64,000 nt of DNA from Bacteroidota bacterium (GTDB lineage: Bacteria > Bacteroidota > Bacteroidia > Flavobacteriales > Flavobacteriaceae): the NCBI GenBank assembly GCA_018829465.1, contig JAHJTN010000012.1:248001-312000 (forward strand), written 5' to 3'. The stretch's first letter is position 1. Each line of letters begins with the position of its first letter. Under the pieces are notes generated by a model. That model did not search any database and was not told the DNA's origin. It saw nothing but the letters and a program-made list of their open reading frames with translations. A program made the translations under genes and the position numbers. This document shows positions 27,746 to 37,233 of this stretch, in pieces.

Positions 27746-27753
27746 CAAAGATA
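27746..27753 (-). promoter_or_regulatory. Promoter -7 box of the bacilliredoxin gene
   Basis: TATCTTTG on the minus strand, a perfect TAnnTTTG match, 22 bases before the chosen start codon and overlapping the rejected upstream ATG. Confidence 0.6.
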
Positions 27754-27805
27754 CAAAATCGTTAAAACACTTTTACGTTTGGAAAAAATTCATACTTCAG
27801 AAGCC

Positions 27806-29473
27806 TCAAGAAAACATGAGAATTAACAACTGCGCGCCTATGATTCGCAATATCATCGTAAGCGGATATACGGTTGCATATGTGGCAGAAGGGATGTCAT
27901 TGCCTGCCAATTTTATGGCAAAATTGAGCGCCGGCGGATCGGTAGATGCGCCCGCTAAAAGGCCACATACCTCAAAAAAGGTTTTTTTGAAATACTTTTT
28001 TGCAATATAACCGACAAGCAAAAGTGGTACTATGGTGATGATAACGCCAAAGAAAATCCAATACCAACCCGAATTTTCTGTAAAGGCACGAAGCAAGTTG
28101 TGTCCACTGCCTAATCCAACACTTGCCAAAAAGAGCGCGATGCCCAATTCTCGCATCATCATGTTGACGCTAAAAGTGGTATAATTGTTCAGATACAGCT
28201 TGTTGCCATATCTACTCAACAATAGGGAGGCAATTAGCGGTCCGCCGGCCATACCGATTTTGACGGGCACGGGGATATTGGGAACTGCAATGGGAATACT
28301 GCCTAAGATAATTCCTAACACTATACCAAAAAAGATAGGAGCCAAATCTGGGGTTTCCAATTTTTTAAGGGAATTTCCTAAAATGCTTGTGATTTTTGCA
28401 ACACCGGTTTCTGTACCTACAACCCGGACAACATCTCCCAGTTGTAAGTGAAGATTGCCATGCGGAATCATTTCAATGCCGGCACGTTTGACACGCACCA
28501 GGGTAAAATTGTGTTGGTATAACTCGGGAGTGCTGCCAATTTTATTGTGGGTGACTTCCTTGCGCGTAACCACCACTTGGTTGCCAACCAAATTGCTTTC
28601 GGGCTCGGCTTTTAGGTTTAGATGACTTTCATCACCAATCAACAATTTGAGTTTTGGCACCAAATGCTTTTGAGTTACTACCAGTAAAGTGTCTCCTTCC
28701 GAGACTTCTTGGGTTGGTCTGGGCGTAAGAATTTCACCTTTGTGCATCATTCGGGATACCACTATGGGTTCTTCTATCATGTCAAATATTTGACTCAGTT
28801 TTTGACCTTCCAATTGTTTGTTTTCTACCGTCAAATGGATAGAAACCACTTTGTTCTTTTTAAAAAAAGCCAGCTTTCTGTGTAATTCGTTTTCCCTTTC
28901 AATATCTATTTTAAATATTTTTTTTAAGATCAAAAAAGAAGCAATGATTCCGAAAACGCCGAAAGGATAGGCCACGGCATAAGCGAGTGTAATGAGTGAA
29001 GCATCTACATCATGCCTGTTCAAGCTACTCAGGCTGGCTTGTGCGGCACCCAAACCCGGGGTATTGGTCACAGCGCCACTCATGATGCCGGTCATTACAA
29101 AAATATCGGTGTTGCTCAAATAGAAAAGAAACAAAGTGATACAGATGCCAAGACCCACAATGGCGGTTGCCATTAGATTGGCCGGTAACCCCGATTTTTT
29201 TAGAGAAACAAAAAAGCCCGGACCCACCAACAAGCCAATAGCATAAACAAAGAGCACAAGGCCGAATTCCTTTAAAAAGTGCTCGGTTTCCATGTGAACT
29301 GTCAGACCCAAGGCAGAAACGATAATCCCTACAAACAATACCCAGGTTACCCCCAGAGAAACACCAAAAATTTTGAGTTTGCCCAGCCATATGCCTGTAG
29401 AAATCACAAGTCCGTAAATCACCACAGTTTGGGCAATACTTTGCGATTGAAATAAATCCAGAAACCAATTCAT
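27806..29473 (-). CDS. AspT/YidE-type putative transporter with two TrkA-C domains
   Basis: A 555-residue inner-membrane protein of the aspartate:alanine exchanger family. Two blocks of about five spans (residues about 10-180 and 380-555) flank a cytosolic middle (about 200-370) with two RCK_C/TrkA_C-like domains (KLSQIFDMIEEPIVVSRMMH and NKIGSTPELYQHNFTLVRVK regions). The repeated PGLGAAQ / TDPPALNFA motifs in the two halves fit the family. Substrate cannot be told from sequence. The start MNWFLDLF is used because the longer frame adds 20 residues unlike the family. Confidence 0.85.
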   Translation of the reverse strand: MNWFLDLFQSQSIAQTVVIYGLVISTGIWLGKLKIFGVSLGVTWVLFVGIIVSALGLTVHMETEHFLKEFGLVLFVYAIGLLVGPGFFVSLKKSGLPANLMATAIVGLGICITLFLFYLSNTDIFVMTGIMSGAVTNTPGLGAAQASLSSLNRHDVDASLITLAYAVAYPFGVFGIIASFLILKKIFKIDIERENELHRKLAFFKKNKVVSIHLTVENKQLEGQKLSQIFDMIEEPIVVSRMMHKGEILTPRPTQEVSEGDTLLVVTQKHLVPKLKLLIGDESHLNLKAEPESNLVGNQVVVTRKEVTHNKIGSTPELYQHNFTLVRVKRAGIEMIPHGNLHLQLGDVVRVVGTETGVAKITSILGNSLKKLETPDLAPIFFGIVLGIILGSIPIAVPNIPVPVKIGMAGGPLIASLLLSRYGNKLYLNNYTTFSVNMMMRELGIALFLASVGLGSGHNLLRAFTENSGWYWIFFGVIITIVPLLLVGYIAKKYFKKTFFEVCGLLAGASTDPPALNFAIKLAGNDIPSATYATVYPLTMILRIIGAQLLILMFS

Positions 29474-29574
29474 GATATTAGTATATGCGTTGATAACAAA
29501 AAAACGTGAAAAACGGCCTAAAACCCGAAACAAGTTTTGACCGTTTCTCTATTCACTGTTCATTTCTCTTTCGG

Positions 29575-31425
29575 CTATTCCGGTTGCAAACCCCAATGCT
29601 CCGGTGAGCGCCATAGGGCAGACAACAGCAACTCGCGCATAAACAAAAATTCTTTTGGCAATTTATCATACATCCTGGAAAAGAGTTCTTCGTGCGACAT
29701 AACTTCTGTTTTCCAGAGTTCTCTGTCAACTTCCATGATTTTTGCAAAATCTTCTTTGCTAAAGTTGTCCAAGCCTTTCCATTCCAAATCTTTGTGGCAT
29801 GGCATCCAACCTATGGGACTTTCTTTTGCGGCTGCTTCACCTTTTATTCTTTGCACTATCCATTTCAACACCCGCATGTTTTCACCAAAGCCCGGCCAAA
29901 GAAATTTTCCGTTTTGATCTTTTCTAAACCAGTTGACGCCAAAAATGCGGGGTGGGTTGGGCAGGTCACGGCCAAAATCGAGCCAGTTGTTTACATAATC
30001 TCCCACATGATAGCCCATAAAAGGAAGCATGGCATACGGATCTCGTCTTACTTTTCCGATTTCGCCAAACGCTGCTGCGGTTGTCTCACTACCCATAGTG
30101 GTGGCCAAATACACACCAAAATTCCAGTTGAAAGATTGATAGACCAAAGGAACGGTGGTGGTTCTCCTTCCGCCAAAGACGAAGCCTTCTAGATGAACGC
30201 CATCGGGGTTTTCCCAATTTTTGTCTATAGCCGGATTTTGGTAAGCCGGTGCAGTGAAGCGCGCATTGGGATGCGCAGCCGGTTTGTCGCTATTCGGATT
30301 CCACGGTTTGCCGTGCCAATCTATCAAACCTTCAGGAATTTCCTTTGTCATACCTTCCCACCAAACATCTCCGTCCGGTGTGAGGGCTACATTGGTGAAA
30401 ATGGTGTTGGCTCTGATAGATTCCATTGCGTTGGGGTTGGTATCAAAATTTGTACCCGGTGCAACACCAAAGTATCCTGCCTCAGGATTGATGGCTACCA
30501 AGTGTCCGGATTTGTCCTTGTGAATCCAGGCGATGTCGTCACCTACGGTGGTTACTTTCCAGCCTGACATCTCTTTTGGAGGAATCAGCATCGCAAAATT
30601 TGTTTTGCCACAGGCACTGGGAAACGCCGCACCCAAGTAGGTTTTTTCCCCTTTGGGTGATTCTACACCCATAATGAGCATGTGTTCTGCCAACCAACCT
30701 TCTTCTCTACCCATTACAGAGGCGATGCGCAAGGCAAAACATTTTTTACCCATCAGTGCATTGCCGCCATAACCGCTTCCGTAAGAAATGATTAATCTTT
30801 CTTCAGGGAAATGTGAAATGTATTTGGTGTTTGGATTACAAGGCCATAAGACATCCTCTTGACCGGGTTTTAAGGGTGCGCCTACCGTGTGAACACATTT
30901 TACGTAGTTATTTTTTTCCAGATAGGGCAAAACTTCATTTCCCATACGTGTCATAATGCGTGTGTTCACCACTACGTATTCGGAATCTGTCACTTGCACA
31001 CCATATCTGGCATAGGGTGAACCGAGCGGTCCCATACAAAAGGGAATTACATATAGGGTTCGGCCTTCCATGGCATCTGTAAGCAAGTTGTTGAGGATGT
31101 GTTTCATTTCATCCGGAGACATCCAGTTGTTGGTAGGGCCGGCGTCTTCTTTTCTGCGGCTGCAAATAAAGGTTTTATCCTCTACACGTGCCACATCGCT
31201 CGGATCGCTGAAACAGGCAAAGCTATTGGGTCTCTTTTCTTTATTGAGTCTGATAAAGGTGCCTTTTCGAACCAATTGCTCGCACAGTCCGTCGTATTCT
31301 TCTTTGGAGCCATCACACCAATGTATGGTTTTTGCCCCCATTTGTTTTGCCAAACCATTAACCCAATTGTCAATGGCACTTTTGCTTTTCATAAGCCCGA
31401 GTGGAGAAATTTTTACGTCGTACAT
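29575..31425 (-). CDS. pckG: Phosphoenolpyruvate carboxykinase (GTP)
   Basis: Converts oxaloacetate and GTP to phosphoenolpyruvate, GDP and CO2, the entry to gluconeogenesis. The 616-residue chain has the GTP-type kinase-1 P-loop [13 protein letters not shown], the metal-binding GDDIAW segment and [20 protein letters not shown]. Length is right for the GTP class, not the ATP class. The start [10 protein letters not shown] replaces a longer frame with 14 extra residues. Monocistronic. Confidence 0.95.
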   Translation of the reverse strand: MYDVKISPLGLMKSKSAIDNWVNGLAKQMGAKTIHWCDGSKEEYDGLCEQLVRKGTFIRLNKEKRPNSFACFSDPSDVARVEDKTFICSRRKEDAGPTNNWMSPDEMKHILNNLLTDAMEGRTLYVIPFCMGPLGSPYARYGVQVTDSEYVVVNTRIMTRMGNEVLPYLEKNNYVKCVHTVGAPLKPGQEDVLWPCNPNTKYISHFPEERLIISYGSGYGGNALMGKKCFALRIASVMGREEGWLAEHMLIMGVESPKGEKTYLGAAFPSACGKTNFAMLIPPKEMSGWKVTTVGDDIAWIHKDKSGHLVAINPEAGYFGVAPGTNFDTNPNAMESIRANTIFTNVALTPDGDVWWEGMTKEIPEGLIDWHGKPWNPNSDKPAAHPNARFTAPAYQNPAIDKNWENPDGVHLEGFVFGGRRTTTVPLVYQSFNWNFGVYLATTMGSETTAAAFGEIGKVRRDPYAMLPFMGYHVGDYVNNWLDFGRDLPNPPRIFGVNWFRKDQNGKFLWPGFGENMRVLKWIVQRIKGEAAAKESPIGWMPCHKDLEWKGLDNFSKEDFAKIMEVDRELWKTEVMSHEELFSRMYDKLPKEFLFMRELLLSALWRSPEHWGLQPE

Positions 31426-31694
31426 AACTTTAAATTTAGAAGGGTAAATTACTGTTTTACTACACAAATTTCTATCTCCTTAACACAGTTTTGTATGACA
31501 AATATCATTGTTGGCGGTTGCATATATCCCGCAATCGTTGTAATCACTCATTTTTTTTAAAAGAGATGTGTTAAAGTTTTTTGGCTGTAAATATAGATTA
31601 GTCAAGATTTAACATGTTTTTGTGCTAAATTATCTTTAACTTCATACTTCATTTGCATAAAAACAAAAGCATTCTAACCTTAAAATCCGATGTC

Positions 31695-32255
31695 ATGAAA
31701 ATTTTAAACCTTTGGGCAGTGCGCCCCGCATTCTCCATACTGCTCCTAATACTTTTGCAGATGGCTTGCAACCAAAAACAAGAAACTACAGATCTGGTTG
31801 TAAGTAATTCCGAGTTTGAAACACCGTCCTTTCAACTGGGCATTGTGGTTAAAGATTTAGATGAATCGGTTGCATTTTACAAAAACGTGATCGGGATGGT
31901 GGACAGCCGGCAGTTTGACATCAATGCGGAATTCGGTAAAAATTCGGGCCTTTCAGACAGCATACCTTTTAAGGTGACTGCACTCAAACTGGAAGACAGC
32001 CCGACTGCGCCCGAATGGAAACTGGTTGTTTTTGACAGCATTCACCTCAAAGGTTTTCCCAAGCGAATACAAGATGATGTGGGCGTGCAATACACTACCC
32101 TGCTTGTCAAATCGGTTGCGCCTTTCTTAAAAAGATTTGAACAACACGGCGTGAAAACACTTGGCAAAACCCCATTTAAACTGCCCAACGGCAAAAATTT
32201 TGTACTCATTCAAGACCCGAACGGCATTTTTATCGAGCTTATCGGGGGAGATTGA
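31695..32255 (+). CDS. VOC (glyoxalase-like) lipoprotein
   Basis: A 186-residue protein whose N-terminus (MKILNLWAVRPAFSILLLILLQMAC) is a lipoprotein signal with a lipobox Cys25. The mature part is one vicinal-oxygen-chelate domain: FQLGIVVKDLDESVAFYKNVIGM, then VLIQDPNGIFIELIGGD at the end, where the last Glu would be a metal ligand. Exported VOC proteins are common in Bacteroidota and their substrates are mostly unknown. Single gene, followed by a palindromic repeat. Confidence 0.82.
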   Translation: MKILNLWAVRPAFSILLLILLQMACNQKQETTDLVVSNSEFETPSFQLGIVVKDLDESVAFYKNVIGMVDSRQFDINAEFGKNSGLSDSIPFKVTALKLEDSPTAPEWKLVVFDSIHLKGFPKRIQDDVGVQYTTLLVKSVAPFLKRFEQHGVKTLGKTPFKLPNGKNFVLIQDPNGIFIELIGGD

Positions 32256-32301
32256 TGGCTTATAAAATATACCTTTAACCCCGACTTAAACCTAAACGCG
32301 A

Positions 32302-32338
32302 CCATACCCGAAAGGTTTCCAAAACCTTTCGGGTATGG
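32302..32338. repeat. CCCGAAAGG palindrome, copy 1
   Basis: CCATACCCGAAAGGTTT and AAACCTTTCGGGTATGG form a perfect 17-bp inverted repeat around CCA. A related copy lies between trpC and trpF. No T-tract follows, so I class it as a REP-like palindrome and not a terminator. Confidence 0.9.
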
Positions 32339-32401
32339 CATGCCAAACTTTTAACAAAAATTTAAAGCATCCCTTGTTGTTCATTATATTTATACTCTTA
32401 C

Positions 32402-32417
32402 ATTTGTATCTACAAAT
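32402..32417. promoter_or_regulatory. Candidate MarR operator
   Basis: ATTTGTA-tc-TACAAAT is a perfect 16-bp palindrome 16 bases before the marR start codon, the size and type of site bound by MarR dimers. Autoregulation of the marR-nitroreductase-YceI group is inferred. Confidence 0.6.
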
Positions 32418-32432
32418 ATTGTTTATACAATC

Positions 32433-32870
32433 ATGTTGCAAACAAAACAAATGTCACTGCCTAAACGAACGGTAATCAACTTGCTGATTACTGCCAATAA
32501 CGCATCGGACAAAGTCAATGAATTGCTAAAGCCTTTCGACATTTCCAGCGAACAGTTCAACGTGCTCCGAATCCTGCGGGGGCAAAGAGGTGTAGCGGCC
32601 AATATGTGTACCATACAAGAACGCATGATTGCCAAAATGAGCAACACCACCCGTTTGGTTGAAAAACTGCTCAAAAAAGGATTGGTCAATCGCAATATTT
32701 GCCCGCAAAACCGACGAAAGGTTGAAATTACCATCACCCCAAAAGGATTGGATTTATTAAAAGAAATTGACCCACTGATTTTATCCTTTGAAGAGGATTT
32801 TGTGAGTGGCCTGGGCAAAGATGAATTGGAAACCTTAAACCAATACTTAGAAAAACTTCAAAGAAATTAA
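32433..32870 (+). CDS. MarR family transcriptional regulator
   Basis: A 145-residue winged-helix regulator. The recognition helix region reads MCTIQERMIAKMSNTTRLVEKLLKKGLV, followed by the wing RNICPQNRRKVEITITPKG (basic residues at the wing tip), as in MarR. No ligand can be predicted; Cys residues at about 67 and 89 could make it redox sensitive. It is the first of three genes (regulator, nitroreductase, YceI), a grouping that suggests response to quinones or other electrophiles. Confidence 0.9.
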   Translation: MLQTKQMSLPKRTVINLLITANNASDKVNELLKPFDISSEQFNVLRILRGQRGVAANMCTIQERMIAKMSNTTRLVEKLLKKGLVNRNICPQNRRKVEITITPKGLDLLKEIDPLILSFEEDFVSGLGKDELETLNQYLEKLQRN

Positions 32871-32880
32871 ATCAAAATTC

Positions 32881-33531
32881 ATGGACACACAAACTGTTTC
32901 TCAGTCACTTATTGAATGTCTCGAATGGCGCTATGCCACCAAAAAATTTGACGCATCCAAAAAAATACCGAAAGAAACGCTGGAAACCCTAAAAACGGCA
33001 CTTCAGCTCACAGCATCTTCATACGGCCTGCAGGCGTATAAGATTTTTATTATAGAAAATCCTGAAATCAGACAGAAATTACTACCATTTTCTTGGAATC
33101 AAAATCAAATAGTGGACGCTTCACAAGTGCTCGTATTTGCCAACCAATTGGAAGTAGGCGACGCAGATGTAGATGCATACATTAAAAATGCCAGCCAAAC
33201 ACGCAACGTTCCGGTTGAAAAAATGAAACCCTATGCCGATTTTATGAAAGCCAACATCAAGTCTGTTCCCGCAGAAGCCAAAGCGTTTTGGAATGCCAAA
33301 CAGACCTACATTGTGCTTGGCAATTTGCTGACTGCAGCCGCTGCGCTTAAAATTGATGTATGCCCGATGGAGGGATTTGATCCTGCGGCCTATGACGAGA
33401 TACTAGGCCTTAAAGCGCAAGGGCTCACAGCCGCTGTTGTAGCGCCGATTGGATACCGCTCTGGCGAAGACCCAACCGCCCATTTGGCTAAAGTCCGCAA
33501 GCCTAAAGAAGAATTATTTGTTACACTATAA
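32881..33531 (+). CDS. NfsB-like NAD(P)H-dependent nitroreductase
   Basis: A 216-residue FMN enzyme of the nitroreductase family. The FMN-binding start is seen in EWRYATKKFDASKKI and LQLTASSYGLQAYKIFII, and the C-terminal block has CPMEGFDPAAYDEILGLK and GYRSGEDPTA. It would reduce quinones or nitro compounds in the cytoplasm as a dimer. It follows marR by 10 bases and is probably repressed by it. Confidence 0.9.
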   Translation: MDTQTVSQSLIECLEWRYATKKFDASKKIPKETLETLKTALQLTASSYGLQAYKIFIIENPEIRQKLLPFSWNQNQIVDASQVLVFANQLEVGDADVDAYIKNASQTRNVPVEKMKPYADFMKANIKSVPAEAKAFWNAKQTYIVLGNLLTAAAALKIDVCPMEGFDPAAYDEILGLKAQGLTAAVVAPIGYRSGEDPTAHLAKVRKPKEELFVTL

Positions 33532-33560
33532 AACCTCGTTTAATTTAAATTCTCATTGTT

Positions 33561-34133
33561 ATGAAGAAAAATTTGTTTAAAGGTGCGTTAATCGCACTCG
33601 TCACAGTTGCAGCAGTCGCTTTCAACGACGTAGAAAAAAAAGAAGTCATTTTAGAAAAAAGTAAAGTAACCTGGAAAGGATATAAAGTAACCGGTTCGCA
33701 CTATGGTACCGTGGCTTTAAAATCCGGTAACTTTATTTTTGATGGTGACAAACTCACCGGAGGCACTTTTGTGGTTGACCTCACCACCTTGGAAAGTCAA
33801 GACCTAAGCGGTGAATACAAAGCCAAATTAGAAGGACATTTGAAATCACCTGACTTTTTCGGTGTAGAAAGCCATCCGGAAGCTACTTTGGAAATTACCA
33901 AAGCTACACCAAACGGAAAAAATGCCTACAACGTAGAAGCAAATCTGACCATCAAAGGACAGGCAAAACCCATCTCTTTCCCGCTTTCTGTCTATGGTAG
34001 CAAAGCGACGGCTACACTTAAAATTGATAGAACAGAATACGGTTTGCGCTACGGTTCTGCCAGTTTTATAGACAACATAGGCGACAAAGCCATCTACGAT
34101 GAATTTGACTTGGTTGTAGATGTAGAATTCTGA
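33561..34133 (+). CDS. YceI family periplasmic lipid-binding protein
   Basis: A 190-residue protein with an N-terminal signal-like segment (MKKNLFKGALIALVTVAAVAF) and one YceI beta-barrel: SKVTWKGYKVTGSHYGTVALKSG, LEGHLKSPDFFGVESHPEATLEI, then VNLTIKGQAKPISFPL-type strands. The family binds polyisoprenoids or related amphiphiles in the periplasm. Third gene of the marR group, closed by a terminator. Confidence 0.92.
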   Translation: MKKNLFKGALIALVTVAAVAFNDVEKKEVILEKSKVTWKGYKVTGSHYGTVALKSGNFIFDGDKLTGGTFVVDLTTLESQDLSGEYKAKLEGHLKSPDFFGVESHPEATLEITKATPNGKNAYNVEANLTIKGQAKPISFPLSVYGSKATATLKIDRTEYGLRYGSASFIDNIGDKAIYDEFDLVVDVEF

Positions 34134-34169
34134 TTAATTTTCAAATACAACTCCAAAAAATTGCTAAAC

Positions 34170-34212
34170 AAACCCCTGAAAATCAATACGATTTTCAAGG
34201 GTTTATTTTTTT
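34170..34212 (+). terminator. Terminator after yceI
   Basis: AAACCCCTGAAAATC and GATTTTCAAGGGTTT make a 15-bp stem with one mismatch and a 5-base loop, followed by A and eight T's. Confidence 0.9.
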
Positions 34213-34256
34213 TGTATATTTATGGGGAAAAATTTTGTTGTCTAATATTCAAAACC

Positions 34257-34853
34257 ATGAAAACATCCATCATCGCCGTCTGTTTTTTAACATTTGTTGT
34301 GGGCTTTGCACAAACTCAAATACCCGATGCAGCTACCCAAATCAAAATAGCCTTACAAGCTGCTCCGGAAGATAAAAGAGACGCTGCTACCGTATTGGGT
34401 TTTGAAGAGAGTGGTGCCGTAGTTACCCTAAAAGCCGGCACTAATGAGTTCATCTGCTTAACAGACGATCCTTTTAACGAAGGTTTCAACGCCGCTTGTT
34501 ATCACAAATCTTTAAGTGATTTTATGGCAAGGGGTCGCGAACTCAAAACAGCCGGAAAAACGTCAAATGAAATTTTTGAAATCAGAGAAAATGAGGCTAA
34601 GTCAGGCACGCTAAAAATGCCAGAACAACCGGCCACGCTCTATGTGCTTTACGGTAGAGACGCCCGTTTTGATCCGCAAACAGACAAAGTCGTCGATGCT
34701 TTTTACCGTTGGGTAGTCTATATTCCTTGGGCGACACCTGAAAGTTCCGGATTGCCCACAAGCCCGATGGTAGATGGCGGCCCTTGGATTATGTTTCCCG
34801 GAACCCACAGCGCACACATTATGATTACGCCACCAAGAATAGATCAGAATTAA
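34257..34853 (+). CDS. Secreted hypothetical protein
   Basis: A 198-residue protein with a clear signal peptide (MKTSIIAVCFLTFVVGFAQT, cleavage near residue 19). The mature part has two Cys (about 63 and 76, in FICLTDDPF and ACYHKSLSD), a LKTAGKTSNEIFEIRE helix and a His-containing end (PGTHSAHIMITPP). I do not recognise a named family. The start follows the yceI terminator, which an earlier ATG would overlap. It lies just upstream of the trp leader but is separated by its own promoter. Confidence 0.7.
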   Translation: MKTSIIAVCFLTFVVGFAQTQIPDAATQIKIALQAAPEDKRDAATVLGFEESGAVVTLKAGTNEFICLTDDPFNEGFNAACYHKSLSDFMARGRELKTAGKTSNEIFEIRENEAKSGTLKMPEQPATLYVLYGRDARFDPQTDKVVDAFYRWVVYIPWATPESSGLPTSPMVDGGPWIMFPGTHSAHIMITPPRIDQN

Positions 34854-34924
34854 TCACAGCAGTTTTTACACTTCTCCAACATATTTGTTAAAAGGTAAAT
34901 TTCTTAACCGGACATCCATTTTTA

Positions 34925-34957
34925 TTTGGAAAATCCAAAACATTCTTTATACATTTG
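34925..34957 (+). promoter_or_regulatory. trp operon promoter
   Basis: TTTG (34925-34928), 21 bases, then TACATTTG (34950-34957), a good Bacteroidota -33/-7 pair. Transcription should begin about five to seven bases later, only a few bases before the leader peptide ATG. Confidence 0.75.
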
Positions 34958-34966
34958 CCATTCATT

Positions 34967-35020
34967 ATGAAAACAACACAAAACATCTGGTGGTGGAAAA
35001 ACTTACGTCAACCGTCGTGA
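34967..35020 (+). CDS. trpL: trp operon leader peptide
   Basis: A 17-codon frame, MKTTQNIWWWKNLRQPS, with three consecutive Trp codons at residues 8-10. It begins about ten bases after the promoter box and ends at TGA right where an antiterminator arm begins. Three Trp codons in 17, in front of trpE and a terminator, identify it as an attenuation leader. A ribosome stalled at these codons would leave the GTCGTGA segment free. Confidence 0.9.
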   Translation: MKTTQNIWWWKNLRQPS

Positions 35021-35079
35021 GCTAAGCTACCTTTGTTTCAAAACATATAAAAGGCTTGTCATCACGACAGGCTTTTTTT
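35014..35079 (+). promoter_or_regulatory. trp attenuator: antiterminator and terminator
   Basis: Terminator: AAGGCTTGTC (35051-35060) pairs with GACAGGCTTT (35066-35075) over loop ATCAC, then a T-run. Antiterminator: GTCGTGA (35014-35020, including the leader stop codon) is perfectly complementary to TCACGAC (35062-35068), which covers the terminator loop and the start of its right arm. The two folds exclude each other. A ribosome reaching the stop codon would hide GTCGTGA and allow termination; one stalled at the Trp codons would not. Confidence 0.88.
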
Positions 35080-35102
35080 GTTTTATAAAAAATTTTAAAC
35101 CT

Positions 35103-36503
35103 ATGGCCGATTTTAATTTTAACACACACACCAAGAAAATTCTTGCCGACACCATCACGCCGGTGAGTGTTTATTTGAAAATACGAGATGTTTTCCCCAA
35201 CAGCTTGTTGCTCGAAAGCTCTGATTATCACGCCAACGACAACAGTTTTTCATACATCTGTTGCAATCCCGTTGCATCGATTTCTGTTAAAAACAAACAG
35301 TTGCACCGCCAATATCCCGATGGCTCGTCCGATGTAGTTGAGCTCGATTCAACATCCAATCTGCCAACGCTGATCGATGCTTTTGCCAAGCGGTTTTCCG
35401 CCCAAAAAAACGGCTACAAATTCATCACCCACGGGCTTTTCGGCTATATTAGTTACGATGCCGTTCAGTATTTTGAGCAAGTTGAGATCACAGAAAAATC
35501 AGGAAAATTGGATGTTCCGGATTTGTATTATGCGGTGTATCAAAATGTGATCGCCATCAACCATTTCAAAAACGAAGCCTATATCTTTTGTCACGCGCTC
35601 GGCGATGAAAACAACATTTCCCAGATTGAACAACTCCTGCAATCCAAGAACATCCCGAGCTATCATTTTTTAAAACAATCGGAGGCCGTTTCCAATCTGA
35701 CCGACGCCGAATTCAAAGAAAATGTCGCCGTTGCCAAAAAACATTGCCACCGCGGCGACGTGTTCCAATTGGTGCTTTCCCGTCGTTTTCAACAAGCCTT
35801 TAAGGGTGACGAATTCAACGTGTACCGCGCTTTGCGGAGCATCAATCCGTCGCCCTACTTGTTCTTTTTCGATTACGGCGATTTCAAGATTTTCGGTTCG
35901 TCGCCCGAAGCGCAATTGGTCGTCAAAGACCGCAAGGCAGAGATCCACCCGATAGCCGGCACCTTTAAAAGAACGGGCGATGATGAGCAAGATGCCGCCT
36001 TGGCCAAGCAACTTTCCGAAGACCAAAAGGAAAACAGCGAGCACGTGATGCTGGTCGATTTGGCGCGAAACGATTTGAGCCGGAACGGGCATGACGTTAC
36101 CGTTGAGAAATACAGAGAGGTACAATATTTTTCGCACGTCATCCACTTGGTATCCAAGGTAACCGGGCATTTGCACCCCGACAGCATCACCATGCAGGTC
36201 GTGGCCGATACCTTTCCCGCGGGCACTTTGAGCGGTGCGCCCAAACACATGGCGATGCAACTGATAGACAAATACGAAAAAACCAACCGAGGGTTTTACG
36301 GAGGCGCGCTCGGGTTTATGGATTTTGAAGGCAATTTTAACCACGCTATCATGATCCGCACTTTTATGAGTAAAAACCACCAACTGTATTATCAGGCGGG
36401 AGCCGGAATCGTCGCCGATTCTAATGAAGAAAGTGAAATGCAGGAAGTTTACAACAAATTGGGCGCGCTGAACCACGCCTTGGAAATGGCAGAAAATATT
36501 TAA
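35103..36503 (+). CDS. trpE: Anthranilate synthase component I
   Basis: Converts chorismate to anthranilate using ammonia from TrpG. The 466-residue chain ends with the chorismate-binding domain: FQLVLSRRFQ, FGSSPEAQLVVKD, HPIAGTFKRTGDDEQDA, LVDLARNDLSR, and PAGTLSGAPKHMAMQLI, all family signatures. The N-terminal part contains the LLESSD motif used for Trp feedback binding in TrpE (LLLESSDYHANDNSFSY). First structural gene, 23 bases after the attenuator T-run. Confidence 0.95.
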   Translation: MADFNFNTHTKKILADTITPVSVYLKIRDVFPNSLLLESSDYHANDNSFSYICCNPVASISVKNKQLHRQYPDGSSDVVELDSTSNLPTLIDAFAKRFSAQKNGYKFITHGLFGYISYDAVQYFEQVEITEKSGKLDVPDLYYAVYQNVIAINHFKNEAYIFCHALGDENNISQIEQLLQSKNIPSYHFLKQSEAVSNLTDAEFKENVAVAKKHCHRGDVFQLVLSRRFQQAFKGDEFNVYRALRSINPSPYLFFFDYGDFKIFGSSPEAQLVVKDRKAEIHPIAGTFKRTGDDEQDAALAKQLSEDQKENSEHVMLVDLARNDLSRNGHDVTVEKYREVQYFSHVIHLVSKVTGHLHPDSITMQVVADTFPAGTLSGAPKHMAMQLIDKYEKTNRGFYGGALGFMDFEGNFNHAIMIRTFMSKNHQLYYQAGAGIVADSNEESEMQEVYNKLGALNHALEMAENI

Positions 36504-36514
36504 GATTTTTTTTT

Positions 36515-37084
36515 ATGAAAAACATATTAGTCATCGACAATTACGACAGTTTCGTTTACAATTTGGTACATCACTTAGAGCGATTGGGTTGCCAAGTGAC
36601 TGTTTGGAGAAATGACCAATTCGAGTTGGCGGATGTCGCCGAATTTGATAAAATTTTGCTGTCGCCCGGTCCCGGCATTCCCGATGAGGCCGGTTTGTTG
36701 AAAGCGGTTATCGAAAAATATGCGCCTACAAAAAGCATCCTCGGCGTGTGTTTGGGCCAGCAAGCCATAGGCGAAGTTTTTGGCGGAACTTTACAGAATT
36801 TAGACAAAGTGTATCACGGTGTTGCTACACCTATTCAAATCGAAGCTACCGATGAGCCATTGTTTGCAGGTATTCCCATAGAAATAGAAGTCGGGAGATA
36901 CCACTCCTGGGTGGTTGCCAATCCGTTGCCCGAAGTGTTGGAAGCCACTTCATTTGATGCCAACGGACAGGTCATGTCGCTCAGGCACCGAAAGTATGAT
37001 GTGAGGGGCGTGCAATTCCATCCCGAATCGATTTTAACGCCGATGGGCGGAAAGATGTTGGAGAATTGGGTGAATAAATATTAA
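36515..37084 (+). CDS. trpG: Anthranilate synthase component II (glutamine amidotransferase)
   Basis: Supplies ammonia from glutamine to TrpE. The 189-residue class I amidotransferase has the nucleophile motif GVCLGQQAIGE (Cys79), and the His-Glu pair in VQFHPESILTP near the C-terminus. The start MKNILVIDNYDSFVYNL is typical. It follows trpE by 11 bases, the only tight junction in this operon. Confidence 0.95.
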   Translation: MKNILVIDNYDSFVYNLVHHLERLGCQVTVWRNDQFELADVAEFDKILLSPGPGIPDEAGLLKAVIEKYAPTKSILGVCLGQQAIGEVFGGTLQNLDKVYHGVATPIQIEATDEPLFAGIPIEIEVGRYHSWVVANPLPEVLEATSFDANGQVMSLRHRKYDVRGVQFHPESILTPMGGKMLENWVNKY

Positions 37085-37233
37085 GTATTGCGTACAAAGT
37101 ATTAAGATATTATGCCAAACCAAGTTAGCTGATTATAATTCTATGTGAAACTCCGCGCCTCCTTCGTGTTCCTTTGTGGTAAAGCAATTCTACAAAGCTT
37201 CAAAAAGAAACAGCAAATTGAAAGAAAAAAATT

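Noticed and set aside
32302-32338. Rho-independent terminator after the VOC gene
   Set aside because: The stem is perfect but no T-run follows on either side, and a close relative occurs inside the trp operon, so it is listed as a repeat.
35670-36476. 268-codon antisense frame inside trpE
   Set aside because: Shadow of the chorismate-binding domain coding sequence; no domain seen.
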